Notes under the pieces: model-generated
Seen by the model: the letters and a program-made list of their open reading frames with translations, nothing else
Databases searched by the model: none
What the model was told of the DNA's origin: nothing
Translations under genes and position numbers: made by a program
Shown here: piece after piece, positions 35,410 through 44,566 of the stretch
Numbering within the stretch: the stretch's first letter is position 1
How the letters are laid out: each line of letters opens with the position of its first letter
Assembly: GCA_036267255.1 (NCBI GenBank)
Contig: DATAWK010000029.1
Coordinates: forward strand, 124,001-188,000
DNA length: 64,000 nt
Origin: DATAWK01 sp036267255
GTDB taxonomy: Bacteria > Acidobacteriota > Terriglobia > Terriglobales > Acidobacteriaceae
Direction of reading: 5' to 3'

Positions 35410-35494
35410 CTTTGGTTGTAGTGGTCATGCGCGCGCTCAGTGCAAACGCGCGGAGTGTCGTGGAGCGCAGCACCATGGGGACGACCAGTACGGC

Positions 35495-36151
35495 TCAACG
35501 CCTGCCCTTCGGGTCGAACGGAGGAACTCCGGGCTGTTTTGCCGCCTGCGTTGCACTGCGCGCGATCGCATTGGTGACTTCGAGAAACATCATGCGCGCT
35601 TCAAACAGGGCGCTATCCAGCATGTGCTGTTCACTTTCCATTAGATTGCCGACGGTTTTCTTCGCCAGAATATCCAACATGTCGATGGTTTGGCGGGCAC
35701 CCATCAGGTCAATCCGGGCCTTCTCACCCTGCGGCGTGCCAGCCCCAAGATGCATCACGGCCGTCATGTAGAGCGACTGGATGACGTGTTCAAAGCTGAC
35801 ATTGGTATCCTGCATGCCATTGGGCATTTTGGAGCGCAGGATATCGTCCATTTGCCGGGACGTCTCTGTATACGCATTGTGTGCTGCCGCAGATTCTTCG
35901 GCAGTTGGCGGCTGCAAGACGGCCTGTTCTTCCTCCGTGGGTTCGGTGTTGGCGGAAGATTCCGGGGCTTGTGGTACTGCGTGGATGCCACTGGCTGCTT
36001 GTGTTTTGTGCTCATCGGGCGCTGCTGCCGGGGCTGCGTGGGCAGCTTTGGACTCTTCCGAGGGTTCTGTAGCAGCGTCGGGGCGTATGTCGCCCTCACT
36101 GGTAAATTTGCGGCGGTCGATTACGGTAAATTGAGGCTCTTTCTCTTCCAT
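35495..36151 (-). CDS. DUF1844 domain protein
   Basis: A 218-residue cytosolic protein. The DUF1844 domain is in the C-terminal half (~residues 120-200): 'FEHVIQSLYMTAVMHLGAG', 'KARIDLMGARQTIDMLDILA' and 'KTVGNLMESEQHML'. The N-terminal half is acidic, rich in Ala/Pro/Glu and probably disordered; it begins with the short conserved 'FTVIDRRKF' element. The function is unknown. The family is frequent in Acidobacteria and Deltaproteobacteria. It is flanked at 50 and 85 bases by ygfZ and the MBL gene on the same strand, suggesting one transcript. Confidence 0.85.
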   Translation of the reverse strand: MEEKEPQFTVIDRRKFTSEGDIRPDAATEPSEESKAAHAAPAAAPDEHKTQAASGIHAVPQAPESSANTEPTEEEQAVLQPPTAEESAAAHNAYTETSRQMDDILRSKMPNGMQDTNVSFEHVIQSLYMTAVMHLGAGTPQGEKARIDLMGARQTIDMLDILAKKTVGNLMESEQHMLDSALFEARMMFLEVTNAIARSATQAAKQPGVPPFDPKGRR

Positions 36152-36201
36152 ACGGTGTCTATCCTGCTTTCTAAAATGTGTGCCGTGTTTCGAGGCGGCG
36201 G

Positions 36202-37407
36202 TTAGGGATGATCGAGACCACTTTCCTGCCAGCGAAACGGAAGTGTCGATGGCGCTGCAACGACTCCGTTGCAGATCAATGCAGTATTCCTGTCCAGAGC
36301 CTCGCGCCGGATGTAGCCGAGCGAAAAAATGCGTTCTTCGCCATTCGGCAGCCGAATAACGGCAGCGCTGGTGATATTGCCGACAGGCTGGTTCTCAGAC
36401 AGAAGTGGAGTTTTTTCTGTTGCCGCAATCTCCCCAGGCGCAAAACCAGAGCCAAGCACAAAGCCGGAAAAAGTGCGATGCACATTGCCACGGGAACGGA
36501 TGCGTTCGACAATTTCCTGTCCCAGGTAACAGCCTTTCGCGAAGTGGAGCGCACGCGTCTGGTTGGTCTCCTGCGGCAGATCGCGAGCGGTAATGTCGGT
36601 TCCATAGGCCGGTGTGCCTTCCAGAATGCGTAACTGCTCGATGGCGACAGCGCCGCACGAAGTAGCTCCAGCTTGCTGCAATGCCTGCCACAGGGGTTGC
36701 ACCTGGTCCTGTGCGAGCCAGACTTCCAGGCGAGGTACCAGTGGACCATGAGCGGAAACCAGCGTGACCGTTCTTCCATTCCAGTCCAGCGTGCGCATCT
36801 GCAGTGGCTGCAGATCCTGCGCGGAAAGGCCAAGTTGGGCCAGCAAGGCGATGGCCCGCGGTCCGGCGACACCTAGCCGCGTCATCGCAGGCGAGGGCTC
36901 CAGCACGACGTCATCCATGATGATGAAGTGATCCAGAAATGCAGTGAGCGTCGCAGACTGGGATACATCTGTGTCCAGCCACAGCGCATCGGTACGCTGG
37001 TAGGATACATCTGTGTCCAGCCACAGCGCATCGGTGCGCTGGTAAATGTTGAGATCGCCCTGAATGCGGCCTTGTGCATTCAAAACAAAGGCATAGCAGC
37101 CAGTATTTTCGGTTAACGCGCCAACATGATTGGTGACCATGCCGTTGAGCCAGCGAACGCGATCTTCGCCGACACAGAGAATTTGAGTTCGCCAGCCCAG
37201 GTCATAGACACCGGCAGCAGACAGCAGGGCAGCCAGCTCCTGTGCCGGACTGGAGAAGGCCGCGGGGGTACGTGCGCCGTGATATTCCGTGATGGCTAGA
37301 TCAGGAGCTGTCTTCAGCAGGCCGCCGAGCAGGGGAGTCTCCAGCGCCGCAGGATGATCTATCGAGGGCTGGGGCGAAATGGAAACGGCGGTAGCGTCAT
37401 GGCTCAT
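36202..37407 (-). CDS. ygfZ: YgfZ/GcvT-like folate-binding protein (Fe-S cluster assembly)
   Basis: YgfZ binds folate and helps assemble or repair certain Fe-S enzymes. The family signature K-G-C-Y-x-G-Q-E is present as 'KGCYLGQEIVERIRSRGNV' about two-thirds along. The upstream 'RVRWLNGMVTNHVGAL' and 'CYAFVLNAQGRIQGDLNIYQR' match the GcvT-type N-domain. ATG 37407 is chosen; the frame runs 55 codons upstream, overlapping the divergent gene, without similarity. The unusual feature is a 14-residue block (YQRTDALWLDTDVS) present twice in tandem, encoded by a 42-bp near-perfect duplication (36961-37044). This lengthens a strand-loop in the folate-binding domain by 14 residues without breaking the frame. 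Confidence 0.9.
   Translation of the reverse strand: MSHDATAVSISPQPSIDHPAALETPLLGGLLKTAPDLAITEYHGARTPAAFSSPAQELAALLSAAGVYDLGWRTQILCVGEDRVRWLNGMVTNHVGALTENTGCYAFVLNAQGRIQGDLNIYQRTDALWLDTDVSYQRTDALWLDTDVSQSATLTAFLDHFIIMDDVVLEPSPAMTRLGVAGPRAIALLAQLGLSAQDLQPLQMRTLDWNGRTVTLVSAHGPLVPRLEVWLAQDQVQPLWQALQQAGATSCGAVAIEQLRILEGTPAYGTDITARDLPQETNQTRALHFAKGCYLGQEIVERIRSRGNVHRTFSGFVLGSGFAPGEIAATEKTPLLSENQPVGNITSAAVIRLPNGEERIFSLGYIRREALDRNTALICNGVVAAPSTLPFRWQESGLDHP
36961..37044. repeat. 42-bp tandem duplication inside ygfZ
   Basis: Two adjacent 42-bp units (36961-37002 and 37003-37044) differ at one base (A/G at unit position 34). The length is a multiple of three, so the frame is kept, adding 14 residues. 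The near identity points to a recent event or a sequencing/assembly artefact. Confidence 0.95.
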
Positions 37408-37506
37408 AGCGCGTCCTGCGGGGAACGTACGTACACTGTGATTATAGCTTTCTGCCGGCGTGTCTTTCGGTAGCAGGCGTAGGGTCACTCGTGGGGTCTC
37501 GATTTG

Positions 37507-39171
37507 ATGTCCAAAATGCGATTCTGTAAGGCGGGTGTGTTGGTTGCGCTTGTTTGCTTTTTCTGCTTCCATTCGCTGACGGCACAGACCCCGGCTACCC
37601 CAGCGCCTTCCAGTTCCACCGCCGCCCCGTCGAGTACACAGTCCCGAGCTGCAGATGCACAGAATTCAAACACTCCAGTTGCCGGTAGCGAGACACACAT
37701 TACGCCGGAGCAAGCCAAGGAACTTTTCAGCTCGGTGGACACGATTCTGAAATTTGCCAGCACAGACACGGACTACCCGATCGAGCATCCAGTCAAACGG
37801 CGTTTGGTCACACGGGACGAGGTAGCTCAATACCTTCTGCAGCAACTGCAGAAGGATCGCGACACCAAGCGTTTGCAGCGCTCGGAGCTGGTGCTGAAGA
37901 AGTTCGGACTGTTGGATCCGGATTTTCACCTGGGACCATTTCTCATCCAATTGCTGCGAGAGCAGGTTGCCGGATACTACGACGACAAGACAAAGACTGT
38001 GAACCTGCTGGACTGGATTGGGCCGGAAGCACAGAAACCCGTGCTGGCGCACGAATTAACACACGCCTTGCAGGACCAGCATGTCAGCCTGGATAAATGG
38101 GGAGAGAAGAGCGAGGACTCAACGGCAAAGAATGTGGCCCAGGACAATGAACATCTGGCCAAGGATGAAGACGACACCGTTCGCGATGCTGTGTTAGAAG
38201 GGCAGGCAATGGTGGTATTTATCGACTACGCACTGGCGCCTGCAGGAAAAACCGTGCTGACAGCGCCACAACTTGTCGACAAGATGAAAGATGCCATGTC
38301 CGACAACACGGATTCGCCGGTTATGGCGCGAGCGCCACTGTTGTTGCAGCAATCTCTTATTTTTCCCTATCGTGAAGGACTGAACTTCATCGCTACTGTG
38401 CTCAAGGCGAAGGGCAAGGATGCCGCCTTTGCAGGAACGCTGGATCATCCTCCCACATCGACCTACGAAATCATGAATCCGAGAGCGTATCTGGGCCACG
38501 CCAAAATTCCGCTGCTCACGATGCCGGATATTCATGGTTTGATAGACCCGGACTACAGACCTTATGACATTGGCGTGATGGGGGAGCTGGACGTGCGGAT
38601 TCTGACCGCACTCTTCAGCGGGCAGCAAGCTGCAGAAGCGCTGGCGCCCGCATGGCGTGGCGGCATCTATTATGCTGCGCAGAACAAGCAAGCCAGGACA
38701 GATGCCGAGCGAGCATCGACGGCATCTCTCAGTCTGCTGTACCTATCCTGTTGGGCCACGCCGGAGGCTGCGAGAAGTTTTGCGCAGATTTATTCTGCGG
38801 AGATTGGCCGGAAATATGACCATGCGACCCTTAGAACGCCCGTAAGGCCGGAGGGCCATGATCCGGTGACGGAACAGATCTGGGATACCTCGGAGGGTCC
38901 GGTTCTGATTGCTGTTTCTGGCAGGACAGTCTTTACCAGCGAAAGCTTCCCTCTGCCGCTGGCGCACAAACTGGAGTTCGTAATGATGGGGAGTATCGCC
39001 AATCCCACAGAGAGTGCGATCGCAGCGAATGTGCAGCCGCACACGGAGTTAAGTTCCAGCCTTCGCCAGTATTTGGGGAGCGTGGGCGAGCGTGCAGCCG
39101 TTTCTTTGGCAGCAATGCAGGGCGTGGAGCGCGAGCAAACAGGCCAGCTTTCGGGAGTGCCACGCCGGTAG
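37507..39171 (+). CDS. Secreted HExxH zincin-like protein of unknown family
   Basis: A 554-residue exported protein. The signal peptide ('GVLVALVCFFCFHSLTAQ') is followed by a Pro/Ser/Ala-rich linker. A central domain contains 'EQVAGYYDDKTKTVNLLDW' and then 'VLAHELTHALQDQHVSLD' near residue 182, a canonical HExxH zinc motif. About 50 residues later 'DAVLEGQAMVVFIDYAL' offers a Glu (EGxA) that could be the third ligand, as in gluzincins. A long C-terminal part follows without a known fold; it includes 'AWRGGIYYA' and ends in a helical tail. I do not recognise a named family; it looks like an uncharacterised metalloprotease. ATG 37507 and ATG 37516 are both possible starts. It is divergent from ygfZ and 123 bases before mtnP. 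Confidence 0.7.
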   Translation: MSKMRFCKAGVLVALVCFFCFHSLTAQTPATPAPSSSTAAPSSTQSRAADAQNSNTPVAGSETHITPEQAKELFSSVDTILKFASTDTDYPIEHPVKRRLVTRDEVAQYLLQQLQKDRDTKRLQRSELVLKKFGLLDPDFHLGPFLIQLLREQVAGYYDDKTKTVNLLDWIGPEAQKPVLAHELTHALQDQHVSLDKWGEKSEDSTAKNVAQDNEHLAKDEDDTVRDAVLEGQAMVVFIDYALAPAGKTVLTAPQLVDKMKDAMSDNTDSPVMARAPLLLQQSLIFPYREGLNFIATVLKAKGKDAAFAGTLDHPPTSTYEIMNPRAYLGHAKIPLLTMPDIHGLIDPDYRPYDIGVMGELDVRILTALFSGQQAAEALAPAWRGGIYYAAQNKQARTDAERASTASLSLLYLSCWATPEAARSFAQIYSAEIGRKYDHATLRTPVRPEGHDPVTEQIWDTSEGPVLIAVSGRTVFTSESFPLPLAHKLEFVMMGSIANPTESAIAANVQPHTELSSSLRQYLGSVGERAAVSLAAMQGVEREQTGQLSGVPRR

Positions 39172-39294
39172 CGAGAGATATTCGCTATGCGCATGTACCG
39201 GAACAGGTTCGCTACGCGATATACTGACACCTTTGCGGGTCAAGATTGTTGACGCACACAAGAACACGTATTCTTTTGAAGGAGTTATCGGCAC

Positions 39295-40158
39295 ATGCAC
39301 TATGCGGAAATTGGCATCATCGGAGGCAGCGGCCTGTACAGCATGCCTGGGTTGACGAATGTGCGCGAGGAGCAAATCAGCACGCCATTTGGAGAGCCCT
39401 CCGACTGGCTTGTTCTCGGCGACCTGGAAGGACGCAAAGTGGCTTTTCTGGCCCGGCACGGCCGTGGCCACAGAATTCTTCCTTCGGACCTGAACTTCCG
39501 TGCCAACATCTACGCGATGAAGCAGCTGGGCGTGACCGCAATTCTGTCGATCTCAGCCGTGGGTTCACTTAGAGAGGAGCACGCGCCGGGAACATTCGTC
39601 ATCCCGGATCAGTTTATTGACCGCACGTATGCACGCCGCGCCACATTCTTTGGCGATGATATTGTGGCCCACGTTTCCATGGCCGATCCGGTTTGTCCGG
39701 AGGCGAGCAACGCATTCGTTGAAGCATGTGCGAAGTCAAACGTAACGGCTGCGCGCGGTGGCACGTATGTTTGCATGGAAGGCCCGCAGTTTTCAACACG
39801 GGCAGAATCGAATCTGTATCGTTCCTGGGGCGCCGATATTATCGGCATGACGAATCTGCAGGAGGCGAAACTGGCTCGCGAAGCAGAGATATGCTATTCC
39901 ACGCTGGCGATGGTCACAGACTACGATTGCTGGCGCGAAGGCCACGAGGCTGTTACTACGGAACAGATTGTGGCTGTAATGAACAAGAATGGCGACAATG
40001 CAGTTCGAGTGGTGCGGGCTGCGGTTGCCGCGCTTCCGGCAAAACGGAGTTGTAGCTGCCAGTCCGCGTTGCGCGATGCCATTCTGACCAAACATTCTGT
40101 GATCCCATTCGCGACACGGCAAAAGCTTCGCTTGATTCTGAACAAATATCTACAGTAA
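39295..40158 (+). CDS. mtnP: S-methyl-5'-thioadenosine phosphorylase
   Basis: MTAP splits methylthioadenosine, a by-product of polyamine and other SAM-using reactions, into adenine and methylthioribose-1-phosphate. It has 287 residues. Signatures are 'IGIIGGSGLYSM' (phosphate loop), 'ARHGRGHRILPSDLNFRANI', 'ISAVGSLREE', 'YVCMEGPQFSTRAES' near residue 160, and 'GMTNLQEAKLAREAEICYST' with 'VTDYDCW'. In that last block the residue order MT..EA is the MTAP/nucleosidase type. It starts at ATG with GAAGGAG upstream and is followed after 19 bases by a PfkB-type kinase. Together with metK and ahcY elsewhere in the window it completes SAM by-product handling. Confidence 0.93.
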   Translation: MHYAEIGIIGGSGLYSMPGLTNVREEQISTPFGEPSDWLVLGDLEGRKVAFLARHGRGHRILPSDLNFRANIYAMKQLGVTAILSISAVGSLREEHAPGTFVIPDQFIDRTYARRATFFGDDIVAHVSMADPVCPEASNAFVEACAKSNVTAARGGTYVCMEGPQFSTRAESNLYRSWGADIIGMTNLQEAKLAREAEICYSTLAMVTDYDCWREGHEAVTTEQIVAVMNKNGDNAVRVVRAAVAALPAKRSCSCQSALRDAILTKHSVIPFATRQKLRLILNKYLQ

Positions 40159-40177
40159 GTGAGATCGATACATACCT

Positions 40178-41113
40178 ATGTCTATTTTGGTTGTTGGTTC
40201 CGTTGCCTTTGACAGCATTCGAACGCCATATGGCAACGTAGATCGTTGCCTGGGAGGAGCCGCGACCCATTTTTCGCTGGCCGCCAGTTACTTTACGGAT
40301 GTACGCGTGATTGCCGTTGTGGGTGAGGATTTCACGGCGGAGCAGGAGAGCGTTTTTAAGGCGCGCGGCATTGATACCGCTGGCATTGAACATGCCAGTG
40401 GTCACAGCTTTCACTGGACGGGCGCCTATCATGACAATCTGAATGAAGCGCAAACGCTCAAGACAGATCTGAATGTCTTCGAGCATTTCCAGCCGAAGAT
40501 TCCTGTCGAGTATGCCGACAGTGAATATCTGTTTCTGGCCAATATTGATCCGGTCCTGCAGTACGAAGTCTGCCGCCAAATGCCGAAGGTACGTATGGTG
40601 TGTGGCGACACCATGAATTATTGGATTACCGGACATGCCGATAATCTTGCAAAGGTGCTGCACAACCTGGACACATTGCTGATCAATGATGGCGAAGCCA
40701 AGCTGCTGGCATGCGAAGCAAATCTTGTGGTTGCAGCGGAACGTATTTTAGCAATGGGCCCGAAGACACTGGTCATCAAGCATGGAGAGTATGGCGCCAC
40801 GGCATTCTTCAGTGAAAAGTCCTTTCCAGGCAAAGTGTCAAGCCGCTTTTTCCGTGCACCGGCGTTGCCCTTGTCTACCGTCGTAGATCCAACCGGCGCA
40901 GGCGACTCTTTTGCCGGAGGATTCTACGGATACCTGGCTTCTCAGAAAGAACTGACTCCAGCCGTGTTCAAGCGGGCCATGTTTTATGGCGGTGTGATGG
41001 GTTCGTTTGCCGTAGAACGTTTTGGTACCGAGCGGCTGCAGCATCTCACACGCGCGGAGATTGATCAACGCTTTGAACTCTTCCGGGAACTCTCGCACCT
41101 TGATGCGGTCTGA
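40178..41113 (+). CDS. PfkB-family sugar/nucleoside kinase
   Basis: A 311-residue ribokinase-fold kinase. The N-terminal glycine motif is replaced by 'RCLGGAATHFSLAASYF' near residue 28. The C-terminal active-site motif 'VVDPTGAGDSFAGGFYGYL' near 232 holds the catalytic Asp and anion hole. The phospho-acceptor is unknown. Its close coupling with mtnP (19 bases) suggests adenosine or a methylthioadenosine-derived nucleoside or sugar, which is inference. The 3' end overlaps the next gene by 11 bases, so translation is coupled to a membrane glycosyltransferase, an unexpected partner. Confidence 0.88.
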   Translation: MSILVVGSVAFDSIRTPYGNVDRCLGGAATHFSLAASYFTDVRVIAVVGEDFTAEQESVFKARGIDTAGIEHASGHSFHWTGAYHDNLNEAQTLKTDLNVFEHFQPKIPVEYADSEYLFLANIDPVLQYEVCRQMPKVRMVCGDTMNYWITGHADNLAKVLHNLDTLLINDGEAKLLACEANLVVAAERILAMGPKTLVIKHGEYGATAFFSEKSFPGKVSSRFFRAPALPLSTVVDPTGAGDSFAGGFYGYLASQKELTPAVFKRAMFYGGVMGSFAVERFGTERLQHLTRAEIDQRFELFRELSHLDAV

Positions 41114-42707
41114 GCGCCTTTTGCCGGCCAACAGGGAAGAAACTCCTATTGTGTTGGCGCTCTCGGTGGCGCTGGCCGCCGCCTCTCTGTCCTACTGTTT
41201 TCGTCATGGACTTCTGCTGCTTTATGGAGATGCGGTTTCCCATCTGCATATTGCGCGCCGGATTTTTGACTCGCTGAATCCTGGTTATCGTCAACTTGGC
41301 TCGGTGTGGCTGCCAATGCCGCACTTGCTGATGCTGCCATTTGTATGGCGAACAGACTGGTGGCAGAACGGTCTGGCAGGCGCGTGGCCTTCTATGGCGA
41401 GCTATATTGTCGCCGGCGTAGGCATGTATCGGCTGGCGCGGATGTGGTTGGAGCCAACCTGGGCACTGTTGGCGTTTCTTGCGTTCGCACTGAACCCAGG
41501 GTTGCTTTACATGAGCACGACGGCCATGACAGAGCCGCTGTTTCTGGCATTGTTTCTCTGGAGTGTGATATTTCTCCTGGATTTTGAACGGACGACGCGG
41601 CTGGGAAAGTTCCCGGAAGCAAAGAGTGCTTTGTGGAAGCTGACGGCCGTCCTGATCGCGGCTGTTTTTACGCGTTACGATGGATGGATTCTGGGTACAT
41701 TGGCGTGGTGCATTGCTGCCATATGGACCATGCAACGTGGCTTATGGCGCGAGCGCTCGATGCGTCTCGCATTGATTCTGTGTACATTGCTATTGCTCGC
41801 GGCCCCGCTGTTGTGGATGGCCTACAACTGGTACTGCTTTGGCGATCCTCTGGACTTTCTGCGCGGACCTTACTCCGCCAAAGCGATTGAACGGCGCACT
41901 ACGCCGCCAAATTCTTCGCCGTACCCTGGCTACCATAGCATGTATATCTCTGCGATCTATTACCAGAAAGCTGCAACAATGGGAGCAGCCTTCGAGCGTG
42001 CTGGCCGGTGGCTTATATTGCTGGCTTATGCGGGAACAGCGTTTGCAATATACCGACATCGTGCATCCACATTTACAGCAGCATTGCTGTTGTGGATGCC
42101 GCTGCCATTTTACGCATACTCTGTAGCCTACAGCGCCGTGCCAATCTTTATCCCTGTTTGGGAACCGTTTGCCTACTACAACACTCGTTACGGCATGGAA
42201 TTGTTGCCAGCATTTGCAATATTTTCGATATTTGCCGCAGTGGCTGTTACAAATTATCGGCCGAAATGGAAAAAACCGGTGATGTGGCTGGTTGCGGCAT
42301 TCATAGTCGCCAACAGTTGGTTGTTGCTGCGCGCGACCCCGTTGGTGTTACAAGAAGCCAGAGCGAATTCTCACTCTCGAATTCCTTTTGAGAGAGCGAT
42401 TGCCAGAAATCTGGCCTTTCTGCCGACGCAAGATACGATCCTGATGTATACCTCGGCTCATATTGGCGCTCTGGAGCAACTTGGCTTTCCGTTGAAGCAA
42501 ACCGTGAACGAGGGAGATTATCGGTTGTGGCAGCACGCATTGCAGCATCCGGCGGTGGCAGCCGATATCGTTGTTGCGATTGAGGGTGATCCGGTGGCAG
42601 ATGCTGTAAAGCTTCATCCTGAAGGATTGCAGCTGATGGATGTCATTTGTAGTACAGGCCAGCCATGCGCACGTATCTACCGATCAACGGTGCAGCGTGC
42701 TCATTAA
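41103..42707 (+). CDS. GT-C type membrane glycosyltransferase
   Basis: A 534-residue polytopic membrane protein with about eleven hydrophobic spans. The first periplasmic loop contains 'LLYGDAVSHLHIARRIFDS' (acidic residue in the GT-C active-site position, near 40). It is followed by 'GSVWLPMPHLLMLPFVW' and 'MSTTAMTEPLFLALFLWSV' with the second acidic residue. The C-terminal soluble tail (~430-534) ends without a known motif. The layout matches GT39/GT83-like mannosyl- or pentosyl-transferases using lipid-linked sugars. ATG 41103 overlaps pfkB by 11 bases. dapF follows after 78 bases. The substrate is unknown. Confidence 0.75.
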   Translation: MRSERLLPANREETPIVLALSVALAAASLSYCFRHGLLLLYGDAVSHLHIARRIFDSLNPGYRQLGSVWLPMPHLLMLPFVWRTDWWQNGLAGAWPSMASYIVAGVGMYRLARMWLEPTWALLAFLAFALNPGLLYMSTTAMTEPLFLALFLWSVIFLLDFERTTRLGKFPEAKSALWKLTAVLIAAVFTRYDGWILGTLAWCIAAIWTMQRGLWRERSMRLALILCTLLLLAAPLLWMAYNWYCFGDPLDFLRGPYSAKAIERRTTPPNSSPYPGYHSMYISAIYYQKAATMGAAFERAGRWLILLAYAGTAFAIYRHRASTFTAALLLWMPLPFYAYSVAYSAVPIFIPVWEPFAYYNTRYGMELLPAFAIFSIFAAVAVTNYRPKWKKPVMWLVAAFIVANSWLLLRATPLVLQEARANSHSRIPFERAIARNLAFLPTQDTILMYTSAHIGALEQLGFPLKQTVNEGDYRLWQHALQHPAVAADIVVAIEGDPVADAVKLHPEGLQLMDVICSTGQPCARIYRSTVQRAH

Positions 42708-42785
42708 AATTGGCCGAGAGAGAATTACAATGGTCAGGCTATGCATTGCGTAAAAATCTAAGCATTACAAACATTTGGAGGCGAT

Positions 42786-43589
42786 GTGATTTCTTTCGTG
42801 AAGGCTCATGCCTGCGGAAATGATTTTTTGATTGTTGAGGATGCGCTAGCCCAGGACAAGCATTCGGAGTTGGCTCGACAGTTGTGCGCGCGGAACACAG
42901 GCATTGGGGCCGATGGCGTGGAATACGTTACATCGGGCAAGGACGGCGTGGTTACTATTCGACTCTTCAATGCGGATGGATCCGAGGGGGAACTTTCCGG
43001 CAATGGGACGCGTTGTGTCGCTGCGTGGTTTGCTTATTCTGACGGGCGGAAGGTGGTGAATCTAGCCACCAAAGCTGGCCCCCGGCAGTGTCACGTGATA
43101 GCGCACGATGGAAATACCTTCCAGATGAAGACGGAAATGGGAGTTCCTACGGTGCAGCCGCATGCGTCGCACCTGGAAGGGAATAGGGAAGTGCAAGGCG
43201 CAAAGGTCTTTGTTGGAAATCCGCACTACGCTATTTTTGTAGAGTCGAAAGATTTTTCTATCTTTGGCGAAGCATGGCAAAAAATAGGCGAGAGCCTGTG
43301 CTGGCACAGTGATTTTCCAGAAGGTACAAATGTGGAATTCGTGCGGATTGTCGACAAGCAAACCATTGAGTTTCGAATCTATGAACGGGGTGTTGGGCCT
43401 ACGCTGTCTTCTGGAACCGGAACATGTGCTTCGTCCGCGGCCAGCATTTCTCTCATGGGGGTAGATCGGAAGCTGACGGTTATTGCCGAAGGCGGAGTGC
43501 AGACGATTGATTGGCCTGGCGTAAAAGAGTCCATGCTGTTGACTGGCCCAGCCTCGATCATTGCCCGTGGAGAGGCCTGTCTGCCATGA
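42786..43589 (+). CDS. dapF: Diaminopimelate epimerase
   Basis: DapF converts LL- to meso-diaminopimelate, used for lysine and for the peptidoglycan stem peptide. It has 267 residues. The first catalytic Cys is in 'GELSGNGTRCVAAW' near residue 77 and the second in 'LSSGTGTCASSAAS' near 213. 'KAHACGNDFLIVED' and 'RNTGIGADGV' are further signatures. The GTG start (42786) follows GGAGGCGAT closely. The stop overlaps the start of the LD-carboxypeptidase gene (ATGA), so supply of meso-DAP is coupled to genes that salvage meso-DAP-containing peptides. Confidence 0.96.
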   Translation: MISFVKAHACGNDFLIVEDALAQDKHSELARQLCARNTGIGADGVEYVTSGKDGVVTIRLFNADGSEGELSGNGTRCVAAWFAYSDGRKVVNLATKAGPRQCHVIAHDGNTFQMKTEMGVPTVQPHASHLEGNREVQGAKVFVGNPHYAIFVESKDFSIFGEAWQKIGESLCWHSDFPEGTNVEFVRIVDKQTIEFRIYERGVGPTLSSGTGTCASSAASISLMGVDRKLTVIAEGGVQTIDWPGVKESMLLTGPASIIARGEACLP

Positions 43590-44566
43590 TTCGTTCCTCT
43601 GTCACAGAAATGCCGATCCGTCGTCCTCCGGCATTGGAGGAGGGAGGGAGCATTCGCCTGATATCTCCAGCAAGCTGGTTTGATACCAAAAAGGTTGAGC
43701 TAGGGATCGAAGCGCTGCGTGCGATGGGATATCGTCCTGAACTAGCCAGGAATGCACTGGCACATTATGCCGAATATTTTGCTGGAACCGCAGCAGAAAG
43801 ACTGGAAGATTTGCACGATGCATTTCTTGATTCATCTGTTGCAGCAATTATTTGTAACCGCGGCGGTTACGGATCTATGGATTTACTGCAAGGCATCGAT
43901 ATCGAACGAGTGCGAAAACATCCGAAAATATTTATTGGTTGCAGTGACATTACAACATTGCTGACATGGATCCACGATGCAACAGGTCAGACGACTTTTC
44001 ATGGCCCAATGGCAGCCGGGGATTTTTCCCGTCCTCATGGCGTCGATGTCGATAGCTGGCAGCATGCGCTAAGCCAGACTGCACCCTGGCAGCTTGATGG
44101 CAAAGATGGTCTACGCGTTTTGAAACGCGGCTGCGCGGAAGGAAAATTCTACGGAGGTTGCCTGTCGATGCTTGTAGCATCTTTGGGAACACCGTATGAA
44201 ATTCATACGGACAATACAATTCTCTTCCTCGAAGATGTAGCCACCAGGCCGTATCAAATTGATCGCATGCTGGTGCAATTGCGCCTGGCGGGCAAGCTGG
44301 ATCGAGTTCAAGGAATTGTTTTTGGACCGATGCGGGATTGTGTGCAGCCGGGCCAGCCCCCAGAAATGTTGGAGAATGTGTTGCTGCGCTTATTGGCCGA
44401 TTTCCCCGGGCCGATTGCCATTGGCCTGCGCTCGGGCCATGTGGAGGAGCGCAATCTTACACTTCCGATCGGTGTGGCGAGTGATCTGGATTTGACTGGA
44501 GACCCGATTCTACGTTTTCTTGAGCCGGCTGTTACGCTGGAAGCACGCACCCATGCCAAATCCTAG
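43586..44566 (+). CDS. ldcA: LD-carboxypeptidase (S66 family)
   Basis: LdcA removes the terminal D-Ala from murein tetrapeptides in the cytoplasm, giving the tripeptide that Mpl re-uses. It has 326 residues. All three catalytic residues can be placed: Ser in 'IGCSDITTLL' (~119), Glu in 'LFLEDVATRPYQIDRML' (~215) and His in 'GLRSGHVEERNLTLPIGV' (~285). 'ICNRGGYGSMDLL' is another S66 hallmark. It is not a microcin-resistance MccF by context. The start overlaps dapF (ATGA) and the stop overlaps mpl by 14 bases, so dapF-ldcA-mpl form one coupled unit for murein peptide recycling. Confidence 0.94.
   Translation: MIRSSVTEMPIRRPPALEEGGSIRLISPASWFDTKKVELGIEALRAMGYRPELARNALAHYAEYFAGTAAERLEDLHDAFLDSSVAAIICNRGGYGSMDLLQGIDIERVRKHPKIFIGCSDITTLLTWIHDATGQTTFHGPMAAGDFSRPHGVDVDSWQHALSQTAPWQLDGKDGLRVLKRGCAEGKFYGGCLSMLVASLGTPYEIHTDNTILFLEDVATRPYQIDRMLVQLRLAGKLDRVQGIVFGPMRDCVQPGQPPEMLENVLLRLLADFPGPIAIGLRSGHVEERNLTLPIGVASDLDLTGDPILRFLEPAVTLEARTHAKS

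Noticed and set aside
39197..39284. Promoter-like boxes upstream of mtnP (TATACT at 39220; TTGTTG/TATTCT at 39246-39274)
   Set aside because: The first has no acceptable -35. The second would place the transcript start inside the ribosome site.
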